Shown one piece after another: positions 54,741-64,000 of a stretch of 64,000 nucleotides of DNA. Origin of the DNA: an uncultured Pseudomonas sp. (GTDB lineage Bacteria > Pseudomonadota > Gammaproteobacteria > Pseudomonadales > Pseudomonadaceae). The position numbers and the translations under genes are program-made. Location of the stretch: the NCBI RefSeq assembly GCF_913777995.1, contig NZ_CAJYVE010000024.1, positions 62,001-126,000 on the forward strand. Direction: 5' to 3'. Below the pieces are notes generated by a model. That model made no database searches and was not told the origin of the DNA. It was given only the letters and a program-made list of their open reading frames with translations. How positions within the stretch are numbered: the first letter of the stretch is position 1; every line of letters starts with the position of its first letter.

Positions 54741-55775
54741 TCAAGTGCCACCGGTCCTCAGGCAGTGCACCGCCAAGCGGTTCTGCGCCTCTTCCCGACA
54801 TTCGATCCGCACCGGCAGAAACCGCTCGATGACCTGGATATTGCTGCGCAAGTGATCGCTCAGGTGCGTGGTGGTGAAGCTGCCGCCGCCGGCCAGGGCC
54901 ATGGGCAGCAGCAGCTGGTCGGCCAAGTGCTCGGCCACTGCCGCGTCGCTGGCGAGCCAGCGTCGCACTTGGTCCACCGCCAGGTCGGCGACCTTCTCGG
55001 CACGCAGGCTGGCATGGCCCAAGGCGCTGAACAGCTCGGTCAGGTGCTCGCAGCGATACTCCAGCAGCAGGGCATTGCCGGGGCCGGTCTGCGCATCGAG
55101 CACCTGACGACGCAGCTCATCAGGGCGCAGCTCCAGATGCCGGGCGGCGCGCTGCAGCTCGCGTTCGGCGACATGTCCGGCGATGCCGGCGGTCAGTGCC
55201 CTGGCCCGCCGCGCCAGCAGCGCACCACGTTCAGGCAGGTGCAGGGGTTGCAGCGCGGACGGCTGGATGAACGCCTGCAGCTCGCCACCTCCGGCCGGTA
55301 CGAAGCCGTGCCGCAGCAGTTGCAGTTCAACCTGCGCGCCCATGCGTTGCAGTTGCGGCAGGAAAGCCCGTTGCAGAAAGTCGGCGGGGGGCGCCAGCGG
55401 GTTATGGGTGCCGCCGCTGATGTGCAGCCGGCTCGGCTGCGGTGCGTACAGCAAGGCTGGCAGCAGGGTTTGCAAGACCAGGCTGCAACTGCCAGCGGTG
55501 CCGATGCTGAAGCGATAGTCGCCGCCGCGCAGGGCGCCGGGTGCGAAGCTCAGCGCCTGCGAATGCAGGACCGCACCGTCTACCTGTGCAGCGCTGATCT
55601 CGGCGGCCGCCAGCACTGCCGTCAGGTGCTGGCGCAACAGCCCCGGCCGGCTGCGCCGGGCGCGGATACCGTCGATACGCAGGGGGCGGCCGGTGATCAT
55701 CGACAGGCTCAGGGCGCTACGCAGCACCTGACCACCGCCGATGCTGCCGTCCAGTTCGATCAATCCTCGTGTCAT
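54741..55775 (-). CDS. rtcA: RNA 3'-terminal phosphate cyclase RtcA
   Basis: RtcA converts RNA 3'-phosphate ends into 2',3'-cyclic phosphate with ATP, in RNA repair with RtcB. The 344-residue protein opens with IELDGSIGGGQVLRSALSLS (usual EGGGQ element with Ile-Gly), and has SIGTAGSCSLVLQTLLPAL, and the nucleotidyl-accepting His in TTHLSDHLRSN near residue 308. It is the last gene of the rtcB-rlaP-rtcA unit, 43 bp after rlaP. Confidence 0.93.
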   Translation of the reverse strand: MTRGLIELDGSIGGGQVLRSALSLSMITGRPLRIDGIRARRSRPGLLRQHLTAVLAAAEISAAQVDGAVLHSQALSFAPGALRGGDYRFSIGTAGSCSLVLQTLLPALLYAPQPSRLHISGGTHNPLAPPADFLQRAFLPQLQRMGAQVELQLLRHGFVPAGGGELQAFIQPSALQPLHLPERGALLARRARALTAGIAGHVAERELQRAARHLELRPDELRRQVLDAQTGPGNALLLEYRCEHLTELFSALGHASLRAEKVADLAVDQVRRWLASDAAVAEHLADQLLLPMALAGGGSFTTTHLSDHLRSNIQVIERFLPVRIECREEAQNRLAVHCLRTGGT

Positions 55776-55817
55776 GGTGTCCTTCCAGGGTATCGGTGCC
55801 TGCCGCTCAGCGACGGA

Positions 55818-56606
55818 TCAGGCGTAGTGCGCCACGGTTTCGCGCAGGTAGCGGTTCAGATGCGCACTGTCTTCATGGGTGCGCGGCAAGCTCGGCACCG
55901 CGCGCTCCAGTTCGGCCTGTATGAAGTCGTGCAATACGGGCCGACGCGGACCATAGGTGGCTTCGTCGGCGTTGCGCTTGAGGGTCAGCAGCTCGTCCAC
56001 CTCGGCCAGCAGCGCCGGGTCGTCGACCGTCTCCAGCAAGCGCGCGAAGGTCATCGGTGGTCGCCCGCGCCCCTGGTCGACCCAGCGCACCGCCAGCAAG
56101 GGTCGCAGCACGTAGAAGTACTTCTTGAAGCGCACGCTGTCGCCCTGCAGGTAGCCACGGAAGTTGTTGCGGGCCATGTGCAGGTAATGCGCGCGCGCCG
56201 CCGGCGGGCTGTAGAAGCGCTCGGCCAAGGCGCGCAGCGGCTCGACGGCCTGGGTTTCCTGGCGGTACACCAGCGGCGAATCCAGCCACTCCAGCAGGGT
56301 CGGGTTGGACTTGCGCAGCAAGCCCAGGGTCTTGCGCAGCTCCCAGCCACTGACATCCAGTTCGTCGTCCAGCGGACGCTCTATGACATCACGGGGCGTG
56401 TCGACCTGAACGAACCAGTCGGGCTTTTCCACGTACACGAAGCGCACGTCGTAATCGCTGTCGGTCGAGGCGAAGCCCCAGGCACGGCTGCCCGATTCAC
56501 AGGCGTACAGCACCTTGACGTTGCGCTCGTGCTCCAGCCGCTCAAGCTCCTGCAGAACCCGCTCGCGCATGCTGCTGCAGAGCGGATGAGTCTCTGTGCA
56601 GACCAT
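55818..56606 (-). CDS. rlaP: RlaP-like nucleotidyltransferase in the RNA repair operon
   Basis: A 262-residue protein of the DNA polymerase beta-like nucleotidyltransferase superfamily, RlaP group (PF10127). The active-site motif GSRAWGFAS-DSDYD lies at 39-53, with likely catalytic Asp51 and Asp53. RlaP proteins co-occur with RNA ligases and RtcB and probably add nucleotides to RNA ends; the reaction is not proven. It is inserted between rtcB and rtcA, 46 bp after rtcB, with a GGAG ribosome site. Confidence 0.85.
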   Translation of the reverse strand: MVCTETHPLCSSMRERVLQELERLEHERNVKVLYACESGSRAWGFASTDSDYDVRFVYVEKPDWFVQVDTPRDVIERPLDDELDVSGWELRKTLGLLRKSNPTLLEWLDSPLVYRQETQAVEPLRALAERFYSPPAARAHYLHMARNNFRGYLQGDSVRFKKYFYVLRPLLAVRWVDQGRGRPPMTFARLLETVDDPALLAEVDELLTLKRNADEATYGPRRPVLHDFIQAELERAVPSLPRTHEDSAHLNRYLRETVAHYA

Positions 56607-56652
56607 TTCCTTTCTCCTTGTCTCTTTGATGGGCCAGCGCCAGGCGCCTGCC

Positions 56653-57879
56653 CTAACCTTTCACGCACACCACCTGACGCAGGGTATGCAGCACTTCCAC
56701 CAGCTCGCGCTGGGCGTTCATCACCTGGTCGATGTCCTTGTAGGCCATCGGGATCTCGTCGATCACGTCGGCGTCCTTGCGGCACTCCACATGGGCGGTG
56801 GCGCGAATCTGGTCTTCCACGCTGAACAGCTTCTTGGCCTTGGTGCGGCTCATGGTCCGCCCCGCGCCGTGGCTGCATGAGCAGAACGCTTCCTCGTTAC
56901 CCAGGCCGCGGACGATGAAACTCTTGGCGCCCATGGAACCGGGAATGATGCCCAGCTCGCCCTTCTTCGCCGACACTGCACCCTTGCGGGTGATCAGCAC
57001 GTCCTGGCCGAAGTGGCGCTCCTTCTGCACGTAGTTGTGGTGGCAGTTCACCGCCTCCAGCGCGACCTCGAAGGGTTTGGCGATCACTTGCCGAGTGGCC
57101 TGGATCACCGCCTGCATCATCAGCGCACGGTTCTGCCGGGCGAAGTCCTGGGCCCAACCCACGGCCTCGACGTAGTCGTCGAAGTGCTGGCTGCCTTCCT
57201 CGAAGTAGGCCAGGTCACGGTCCGGCAGGTTGGCGATGTGCTGGCGCATATCGGCCTGGGCCAGTTCGATGAACAGGTTGCCGATGGCATTGCCGACCCC
57301 GCGCGAACCGCTGTGCAACATGAACCAGACCCGGTTGGCCTCGTCCAGGCACACCTCGACGAAGTGGTTACCGCTACCCAGGGTCCCCAGGTGCTGACGG
57401 TTGTTGGTGTTCTTCAACCGCGGGTACTTGTCGGTGATGGCGGCAAAGCGTGTCGCCAGGGCCGACCAGGCCTCATCGGCCTGCTGTGGCACATGTTCCC
57501 AGGCGCCCTTGTCGCGGCCACCACGCCCGGAGGTACGCCCGTGCGGCACGGCTTTCTCGATGGCGCAGCGCAGGCCGTGCAGGTTGTCCGGCAGGTCGGC
57601 GGCGGTCAGCGTGGTGCGCGCGGCGATCATCCCGCAGCCGATGTCCACGCCCACGGCAGCAGGGATGATCGCGCCCACGGTGGGGATCACGCTGCCGATG
57701 GTCGAGCCCTTGCCCAGATGCACGTCGGGCATCACCGCCAGGTGCTTGAAGATGAACGGCATCTTCGCCGTATTCATCAGTTGCGCGCGGGCCTCGTTTT
57801 CCACGGGCACGCCCTCGGTCCACATCTTGATGGGCTTGCCGTCGGCCACTTCCAGCAGTTGAACGGTGGTTCCTTGCAT
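56653..57879 (-). CDS. rtcB: RNA ligase RtcB
   Basis: RtcB joins 2',3'-cyclic phosphate or 3'-phosphate RNA ends to 5'-hydroxyl ends using GTP and manganese. The 408-residue protein has VGVDIGCGM with a metal Cys, GSGNHFVEV, HSGSRGVGN and the GMP-accepting His in SHGAGRTMSR near residue 342. An upstream ATG at 57912 exists, but ATG 57879 follows AGAGGA and gives the usual start. It is first in the operon under a sigma-54 promoter. Confidence 0.96.
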   Translation of the reverse strand: MQGTTVQLLEVADGKPIKMWTEGVPVENEARAQLMNTAKMPFIFKHLAVMPDVHLGKGSTIGSVIPTVGAIIPAAVGVDIGCGMIAARTTLTAADLPDNLHGLRCAIEKAVPHGRTSGRGGRDKGAWEHVPQQADEAWSALATRFAAITDKYPRLKNTNNRQHLGTLGSGNHFVEVCLDEANRVWFMLHSGSRGVGNAIGNLFIELAQADMRQHIANLPDRDLAYFEEGSQHFDDYVEAVGWAQDFARQNRALMMQAVIQATRQVIAKPFEVALEAVNCHHNYVQKERHFGQDVLITRKGAVSAKKGELGIIPGSMGAKSFIVRGLGNEEAFCSCSHGAGRTMSRTKAKKLFSVEDQIRATAHVECRKDADVIDEIPMAYKDIDQVMNAQRELVEVLHTLRQVVCVKG

Positions 57880-57959
57880 GACTGTCGTTTCCTCTAATGG
57901 CCGCAGGTCCATAGCGCTGCGGCGTCACATCATCGTCGTTATCGGGGTAGCGGATATAG

Positions 57960-57975
57960 AGCAGCTGCCGTGCCA
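57960..57975 (-). promoter_or_regulatory. Sigma-54 promoter of rtcB-rlaP-rtcA
   Basis: On the minus strand TGGCACG (57969-57975), 4 bp, then CTGCT (57960-57964) give the GG-N10-GC spacing of the -24/-12 promoter and match TGGCACG-N4-TTGCW at all but one position. It is about 80 bp upstream of rtcB, consistent with activation by RtcR. Confidence 0.88.
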
Positions 57976-58004
57976 ACAACCGGAAATACAACTCAAAAAA
58001 ATCA

Positions 58005-58017
58005 TAAGCAATTGATT
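58005..58017 (-). promoter_or_regulatory. IHF site upstream of the rtcB promoter
   Basis: On the minus strand AATCAATTGCTTA fits the IHF consensus WATCAANNNNTTR at every defined base. It lies 30-45 bp upstream of the -24 element in an AT-rich stretch, the normal place for the DNA bend that brings an activator to sigma-54 polymerase. Confidence 0.75.
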
Positions 58018-58041
58018 AATAAGAAATTAATAACGCTCAGA

Positions 58042-58062
58042 ATCGAAGCAACCACATTCGAT
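58042..58062. promoter_or_regulatory. Candidate RtcR upstream activating site
   Basis: ATCGAA (58042-58047) and TTCGAT (58057-58062) form an inverted repeat with 9 bp between, about 70-90 bp upstream of the -24 element and 60 bp before the rtcR start. The position suits an enhancer site; the sequence match is untested. Confidence 0.4.
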
Positions 58063-58123
58063 GACGACACTCGAGCGATTAAAAGATATCTTTGGCTATA
58101 AGTTTTTATCCTTAAGGATAGCC

Positions 58124-59737
<1,614 letters not shown>

Positions 59738-59785
59738 ATGACACGGCGCTAGATTGACGATCCTTTCGTCCTTGCGGCGTCCGCC

Positions 59786-60529
59786 ATGCTTCCGACCCTC
59801 GACATCCGCCATTACCTGGGCGAACACCCGCGTCATCAGCATGCGTTCACCCAGTTGGTGCTGCCGATCTGCGGGCGCATGGACATCGAGGTGGAAGGCC
59901 GCGGCGCGCAGTTGGACAGCCGTACCGCCGCCGTGGTCGCTGCCGGCGCCGCGCATGCGCAAAGCGCCGAGGCGCACAGCCGCTTCCTGATCCTGGACTG
60001 CCCGCCGGCATGGCTGCCGGAGCAGAACCTGGCCCCCTTGGCGCGCCAGCTCTTCGTGCCCATCGCGCCGGCGGCCCGCCACCTCATCGAGTTCGCCGAC
60101 CTGACTGGCAGCCGGGGCCTCCCCCAGCATGCCGGGCAGCTGGCGCCGCTGTTGCTGGCGGCCTTGGGCCAACGACCTGCTGCAATGCCGTGCAGCTTCG
60201 AGCGCTTGCTGGCCCGGGTACAGGCCAACCCGCAAGCGCAATGGAGCAACAGCGACATGGCTCGCCTCGCCGGCCTCGGCCTCAGCCAGCTGCACCTGCG
60301 TTTTCGCGAGCGGTTCGCCACCTCGCCACAGGCCTGGCTGGCCAGCGTGCGGCTGCAGCGGGCTCGCCAATGGCTGACCGAAAGCGACCTGCCCATCGCT
60401 GAAATCGCCCTGCGCAGCGGCTACTCCGACCAGGCCGCCCTGACCCGGGCGATGAGCCGTGTCGAGGGTGTCACTCCGGCCGCGCTACGCCGCAGCCTGG
60501 GTAAAGAACTGCGCAGCTACGGACAATAA
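59786..60529 (+). CDS. AraC family regulator, next to a DMT exporter gene
   Basis: A 247-residue regulator with an N-terminal cupin-like domain (HPRHQHAFTQLVLPICGRMDIEVEG) and a C-terminal AraC helix-turn-helix pair (about 150-245, ending with SGYSDQAALTRAMSRVEGVTPAALRRS). It is 53 bp before a DMT exporter gene on the same strand and may control it. Effector unknown. Confidence 0.86.
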   Translation: MLPTLDIRHYLGEHPRHQHAFTQLVLPICGRMDIEVEGRGAQLDSRTAAVVAAGAAHAQSAEAHSRFLILDCPPAWLPEQNLAPLARQLFVPIAPAARHLIEFADLTGSRGLPQHAGQLAPLLLAALGQRPAAMPCSFERLLARVQANPQAQWSNSDMARLAGLGLSQLHLRFRERFATSPQAWLASVRLQRARQWLTESDLPIAEIALRSGYSDQAALTRAMSRVEGVTPAALRRSLGKELRSYGQ

Positions 60530-60582
60530 AAACCTGCGTCGTCCAGGCAGACTGCACGCCTCGACATCTGGAGCTTGATGAC

Positions 60583-61533
60583 ATGCAACTGGACCGGGTA
60601 TTGCTCAAGGGCATCGGCTATGGCGCAGGCGCAGGGCTGTGCTGGGGGGTGATCTTTCTCGGCCCCAAGCTCGCGCCCGGCCTCAGTGGCACGCAGTTCG
60701 CCGTGCTGCGCTATCTGAGCTACGGCCTGATCTCCCTGGCCCTGCTGGCTCCGCGCTGGCGCCGGGCCTGCGCAGGACTGCGCCGCGAGGACTGGCTCGC
60801 CCTGTTCTGGCTGAGCCTGGTGGGCAACCTGCTGTACTACTCCTTCGTCGGCAGCGCCGTGCAGCACGCCGGTGTCGCCACCACCTCGCTGATCGTCGGC
60901 CTGATTCCGGTGCTGGTGACCCTCGCCGGGCGCAAGGATGCCGACGCAGTCCCGCTGCGCCACCTGGCACCGTCACTGATCTGCGCCATCGCCGGCGCCG
61001 CGCTGATCAGCCTGCACGCCTTGCGCAATAGCAATGCCGGCCAGGCCCCTGGCGAGATCTTCATCGGCCTGCTGTGCGCGGTCGGTGCGCTGCTGGCCTG
61101 GAGCTGGTTCGCAGTGGTCAATGCCCGGCGCCTGGCGAGCATGCGCCAGGTGTCAGCCCAGGACTGGGCGCTGCTGGCCGGCGTGATGACCGGTGGCCAA
61201 GCGCTGCTGCTGGCTGGCCCGGCACTGGGCCCGGCGCTGGCGCAACATACCCCGCTCGCCTGGCTGGGTTTTCTGACTGCGGCTTGCGGCGTAGCCCTGC
61301 TCGCCTCGCTATTGGGCGGCGCCTTGTGGAACCAGGCCAGCCGCATGCTGCCGCTGGCGCTCAGCGGCCAGGTATTGGTGGTCGAGACGCTGGCAGCACT
61401 GCTGCTGGGCTTTCTCTGGGACAGCCGCTGGCCGGACGCACTGGAGTGCCTGGCCATCGCCCTGCTGGTCAGCGGGGTGGTGGCCTGCCTGCGCAGCCAC
61501 CAGCCCAGACGCCCCTCCCCGCAACGCCTCTGA
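60583..61533 (+). CDS. DMT superfamily (EamA) exporter
   Basis: A 316-residue membrane protein with ten helices in two EamA repeats (about 15-140 and 160-300). A GGAG site lies 9 bases upstream of ATG 60583. EamA exporters move amino acids or related metabolites; this one is unassigned. The AraC gene upstream is its likely regulator. Confidence 0.87.
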   Translation: MQLDRVLLKGIGYGAGAGLCWGVIFLGPKLAPGLSGTQFAVLRYLSYGLISLALLAPRWRRACAGLRREDWLALFWLSLVGNLLYYSFVGSAVQHAGVATTSLIVGLIPVLVTLAGRKDADAVPLRHLAPSLICAIAGAALISLHALRNSNAGQAPGEIFIGLLCAVGALLAWSWFAVVNARRLASMRQVSAQDWALLAGVMTGGQALLLAGPALGPALAQHTPLAWLGFLTAACGVALLASLLGGALWNQASRMLPLALSGQVLVVETLAALLLGFLWDSRWPDALECLAIALLVSGVVACLRSHQPRRPSPQRL

Positions 61534-61559
61534 GGCTGTCGCCAGGCGGGTTAGCCGCT

Positions 61560-61886
61560 TCACTGCGCCAGCAACAGGCGCTCGGCACGGATCGCCGGCA
61601 GGTCGCTGCGGCGCAGGTAGATATGCAGCGGCTCGCTGATGCCCAGACGGTCGTCGATGTTCTGCTCCACCAGCAATTGCAGCCGCTCGCGGTCCAGGCA
61701 CATCTGCCGGCCCTCGACCGGGGTCCAGACGAATTCACGGGTCGGCACGATGCTCTGCTCGTCGACGTCCATGCCGAAGGCGTCTTCGCTGAAGCGCACG
61801 ATGTACGCCGCGATCTTGCGGTGAAAGCCCACGAAGCCTTCAAGCCGTTCGGCCGCCTGGCAGATGTCCATGGAGGTGATGCTCAT
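61560..61886 (-). CDS. Small conserved-looking protein of unknown function downstream of an alcohol dehydrogenase
   Basis: A 108-residue soluble protein without signal peptide, membrane helix or recognisable motif. It is rich in charged residues (for example FSEDAFGMDVDEQS and RLGISEPLHIYLRR). A GAGG site precedes ATG 61886. It lies 56 bp after the iron-type alcohol dehydrogenase gene on the same strand, which suggests a shared transcript. I do not recognise the family. Confidence 0.6.
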   Translation of the reverse strand: MSITSMDICQAAERLEGFVGFHRKIAAYIVRFSEDAFGMDVDEQSIVPTREFVWTPVEGRQMCLDRERLQLLVEQNIDDRLGISEPLHIYLRRSDLPAIRAERLLLAQ

Positions 61887-61942
61887 CGGGGTCCTCTCTG
61901 GCTGGATCGCGCACCGCCCTGCGGACGGCGCGCTCGCATGGA

Positions 61943-63091
61943 TTAAAGGGCGGCGCGGAAGATGGCTTCGATCTGCGCCTGGTCGGCAGGCCGCGGGTTG
62001 GTAAGCCCGCAGGCGTCCTTCAGGGCATTGGCGGCCAGGGTGGGGATATCAGCTTCCTGCACGCCGAGGCTGGCCAGTCCGGCCGGGATGCCGACGTTGG
62101 CGGCCAGCTCGGCGATGGCCTGCACCGCTGCCTGGGCACCCGCCTCCGGTGACAGGCCACGGATATCGGCACCCATGGTGTGCGCCACGTCGGTAAGGCG
62201 TGCGGCACTGACCGGCGCATTGAAGCGCTGCACATGCGGCAACAGCACCGCGTTGCACACCCCATGGGGCAAATCGTAGAAGCCGCCCAGCTGATGGGCC
62301 ATGGCATGCACGTAGCCCAGCGAGGCATTGTTGAATGCCATGCCGGCCAGGAACTGCGCGTAGGCCATGTTCTCCCGCGCCTGCAGGTCGTCGCCATGGG
62401 CCACCGCCTGCTGCAGATTGCCGGCGATCAGGGCGATGGCCTTGAGCGCACAGGCGTCGGTGATGGGCGTGGCGGCGGTGGACACATAGGCTTCGACGGC
62501 ATGGGTCAGCGCATCCATGCCGGTGGCGGCGGTCAGCGCAGGCGGCATGCCAGCCATCATCTGCGGGTCGTTGACCGACAGGATGGGGGTGACATTTCGG
62601 TCGATGATGGCCATTTTCACGTGCCGCGCTTCGTCGGTGATGATGCAGAAGCGCGTCATCTCGCTGGCGGTGCCGGCGGTGGTGTTGATCGCCATCAGCG
62701 GCAGTTGCGGCCGGGTGGAACGGTCGACGCCTTCGTAGTCGCTGATGTGCCCGCCGTTGCTGGCACACAGCGCGATGCCCTTGGCGCAATCGTGAGGCGA
62801 GCCGCCGCCCAGCGAGATGACGAAGTCGCACTGTTGCGCCTTGAGCAGGGCCAGGCCCTGCTCGACGTTGGCGATGGTCGGGTTGGGCCGCGCGCCGTCG
62901 AAGATCACCGAGTCGATGCCCTGCTCCACCAGCAGGCCGGCGATGCAGCTCGCCACACCGGCCTTGGCCAGGCCGGCATCGGTGACGATCAGGGCCTTGC
63001 GCAGCCCGTATTTGCAGAGGCTTTCTATTGCCTGGTCGATACAGCCGCTACCGAGCATGTTCACCGCCGGGATGAAAAAGGTGCTGCTCAT
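61943..63091 (-). CDS. Iron-containing alcohol dehydrogenase (ErcA/AdhB-like)
   Basis: A 382-residue enzyme of the iron-activated alcohol dehydrogenase family. The cofactor site [14 protein letters not shown] is at about 96-109, and metal ligands lie in [16 protein letters not shown] and the [16 protein letters not shown] segment (three His). Pseudomonas ErcA of this family is part of ethanol oxidation control, but the partner erc and exa genes are not seen here, so the role is open. ATG 63091 has AGGAG 7 bases upstream. Confidence 0.9.
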   Translation of the reverse strand: MSSTFFIPAVNMLGSGCIDQAIESLCKYGLRKALIVTDAGLAKAGVASCIAGLLVEQGIDSVIFDGARPNPTIANVEQGLALLKAQQCDFVISLGGGSPHDCAKGIALCASNGGHISDYEGVDRSTRPQLPLMAINTTAGTASEMTRFCIITDEARHVKMAIIDRNVTPILSVNDPQMMAGMPPALTAATGMDALTHAVEAYVSTAATPITDACALKAIALIAGNLQQAVAHGDDLQARENMAYAQFLAGMAFNNASLGYVHAMAHQLGGFYDLPHGVCNAVLLPHVQRFNAPVSAARLTDVAHTMGADIRGLSPEAGAQAAVQAIAELAANVGIPAGLASLGVQEADIPTLAANALKDACGLTNPRPADQAQIEAIFRAAL

Positions 63092-63302
63092 ACGGGTTCT
63101 CCTGACTCGCCTGATTGGACAGGCCAACAGCTTCGGCCCTGGCCGCCGGGCGAGTATTGACCCAGCTCAACGATCGGCCGCACCACCGAACGCCGCCGAC
63201 CAACTGTACGGTTCATTCCTTGCCCAGCTGTGAAAGACGCCTGCGGCGGATCTATGGCTAGATGCTGGCTTCCCTGAACCAGACGACGATTCGGCACCCG
63301 CA

Positions 63303-64000
63303 ATGTCTTCCCGTGAAAATACCGGCATGGCTCTTGGCCTGCTGGGCGTGATCATCTTTAGCCTGACCCTGCCCATGACCCGCGTGGTGGTGCAGGAAAT
63401 CCACCCCCTGCTCAACGGCCTGGGCCGCGCCCTGGTGGCGGCCGTTCCGGCGGCGCTGCTGCTGGCCTGGCGCCGTGAGGCGTGGCCGAGCCGGGAACAG
63501 TTCAAGGGCCTGCTGTTGGTGGTGCTGGGGGTGATCGTCGGCTTTCCGGTGCTGTCGGCCTGGGCCATGCAGAGCCTGCCGGCGTCCCACGGCGCCCTGG
63601 TGAACGGCATCCAGCCGCTGTTCGTCGCGCTGTATGCCGCCTGGCTGTCACATGAGCGTCCGTCGCGGGCCTTCTGGGGCTGTGCGGCACTGGGCAGTGC
63701 CCTGGTGCTGGGTTATGCACTGTTCAATGGCGCCGGGAGCATTCAGGTCGGCGACCTGTGGATGCTCGGCGCGGTGGCGGTGGGTGGCCTGGGCTATGCC
63801 GAAGGCGGGCGCCTGGCGCGGCAGATGGGCGGCTGGCAGGTGATCTGCTGGGCGCTGGTGCTGGCATTTCCCCTGTTGCTCGGCCCGGTGGCCTGGCTGG
63901 CCAGCCAGCACCAGGGACCGGTCTCGCCGGGCACTTGGTGGGCATTCGGCTACGTCGCGCTGTTTTCCCAGTTCCTGGGCTTCTTCGCCTGGTACTCCGG
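63303..64000 (+). CDS. DMT superfamily (EamA) transporter, cut by window edge
   Basis: The reading frame from ATG 63303 runs open to the window end, giving 232 residues of a multi-helix membrane protein (MALGLLGVIIFSLTLPMTRVVV at the start, and GLLLVVLGVIVGFPVLSAWAM later). It has the EamA repeat pattern, and the second repeat is incomplete here. It is divergent from the alcohol dehydrogenase across 211 bp. The ribosome site is weak. Confidence 0.82.
   Translation, partial: MSSRENTGMALGLLGVIIFSLTLPMTRVVVQEIHPLLNGLGRALVAAVPAALLLAWRREAWPSREQFKGLLLVVLGVIVGFPVLSAWAMQSLPASHGALVNGIQPLFVALYAAWLSHERPSRAFWGCAALGSALVLGYALFNGAGSIQVGDLWMLGAVAVGGLGYAEGGRLARQMGGWQVICWALVLAFPLLLGPVAWLASQHQGPVSPGTWWAFGYVALFSQFLGFFAWYS

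Noticed and set aside
54765..56825. Plus-strand frame of about 686 codons opposite rtcA and rlaP
   Set aside because: It runs antisense to two recognisable enzymes and has no ribosome site, domain or plausible composition.

Overview
The window is GC-rich and gene-dense and reads as chromosome of a Pseudomonas of the P. putida group. The evidence is the algU-mucA-mucB-mucD block (without mucC) beside lepA-lepB-rnc-era-recO-pdxJ, a phaG whose residue numbering matches the known enzyme exactly, Pseudomonas-type REP palindromes, and the gene order algU/nadB/ygfX-sdhE/ygfZ/HDOD/tct/ung/phaG. No prophage, transposase, rRNA or CRISPR array was found. One tRNA is present.

Layout. 1-12.7 kb: a minus-strand housekeeping block (lepA, lepB, DUF4845, rnc, era, recO, pdxJ), then the AlgU envelope-stress operon (algU, mucA, mucB) with mucD, and divergent nadB. 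12.7-15.3 kb: ygfX-sdhE divergent from ygfZ, then an HDOD gene. 15.4-21.9 kb: a tricarboxylate uptake locus, tctDE divergent from tctCBA plus an AbrB-family gene, with a tandem 11-bp repeat as likely TctD site and no OpdH-type porin gene. 22-23.2 kb: ung and a proline/tyrosine-rich lipoprotein. 23.6-31.5 kb: a guanidine operon with a guanidine-I riboswitch, an ABC transporter, two DUF1989 carboxyguanidine deiminase subunits, a second riboswitch of the guanidine-II (mini-ykkC) class, and a biotin-dependent guanidine/urea carboxylase. 31.5-35.2 kb: paired REP elements inside flanking direct repeats, then a very large DUF6543-type toxin-like protein. 35.2-39 kb: a diguanylate cyclase, a small Cys-rich protein, an RsuA-type pseudouridine synthase, phaG and tRNA-Gly(CCC). 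39-50.6 kb: accessory transport and regulation genes (TDT exporter with LysR; MFS/SDR/TIM-barrel isomerase with LysR; hydrolase/AraC/cupin; GNAT; DmeR/DmeF cobalt-nickel efflux; periplasmic RidA). 50.7-54.6 kb: a TonB-dependent siderophore receptor and an ABC-F ATPase. 54.7-59.7 kb: an RNA repair operon rtcB-rlaP-rtcA, divergent from its sigma-54 activator rtcR, with a recognisable -24/-12 promoter and IHF site. 59.8-64 kb: an AraC regulator, two DMT exporters (one cut by the window edge) and an iron-type alcohol dehydrogenase with a small unknown partner.

The strongest unusual signal is the guanidine operon. It carries two different guanidine riboswitch classes, one in front of transport and one in front of the carboxylase, and no allophanate hydrolase gene follows. 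Other points worth a look are the REP-flanked toxin-like gene, the missing porin in the tct locus, the RtcR regulatory region, and several perfect palindromes in divergent promoters.
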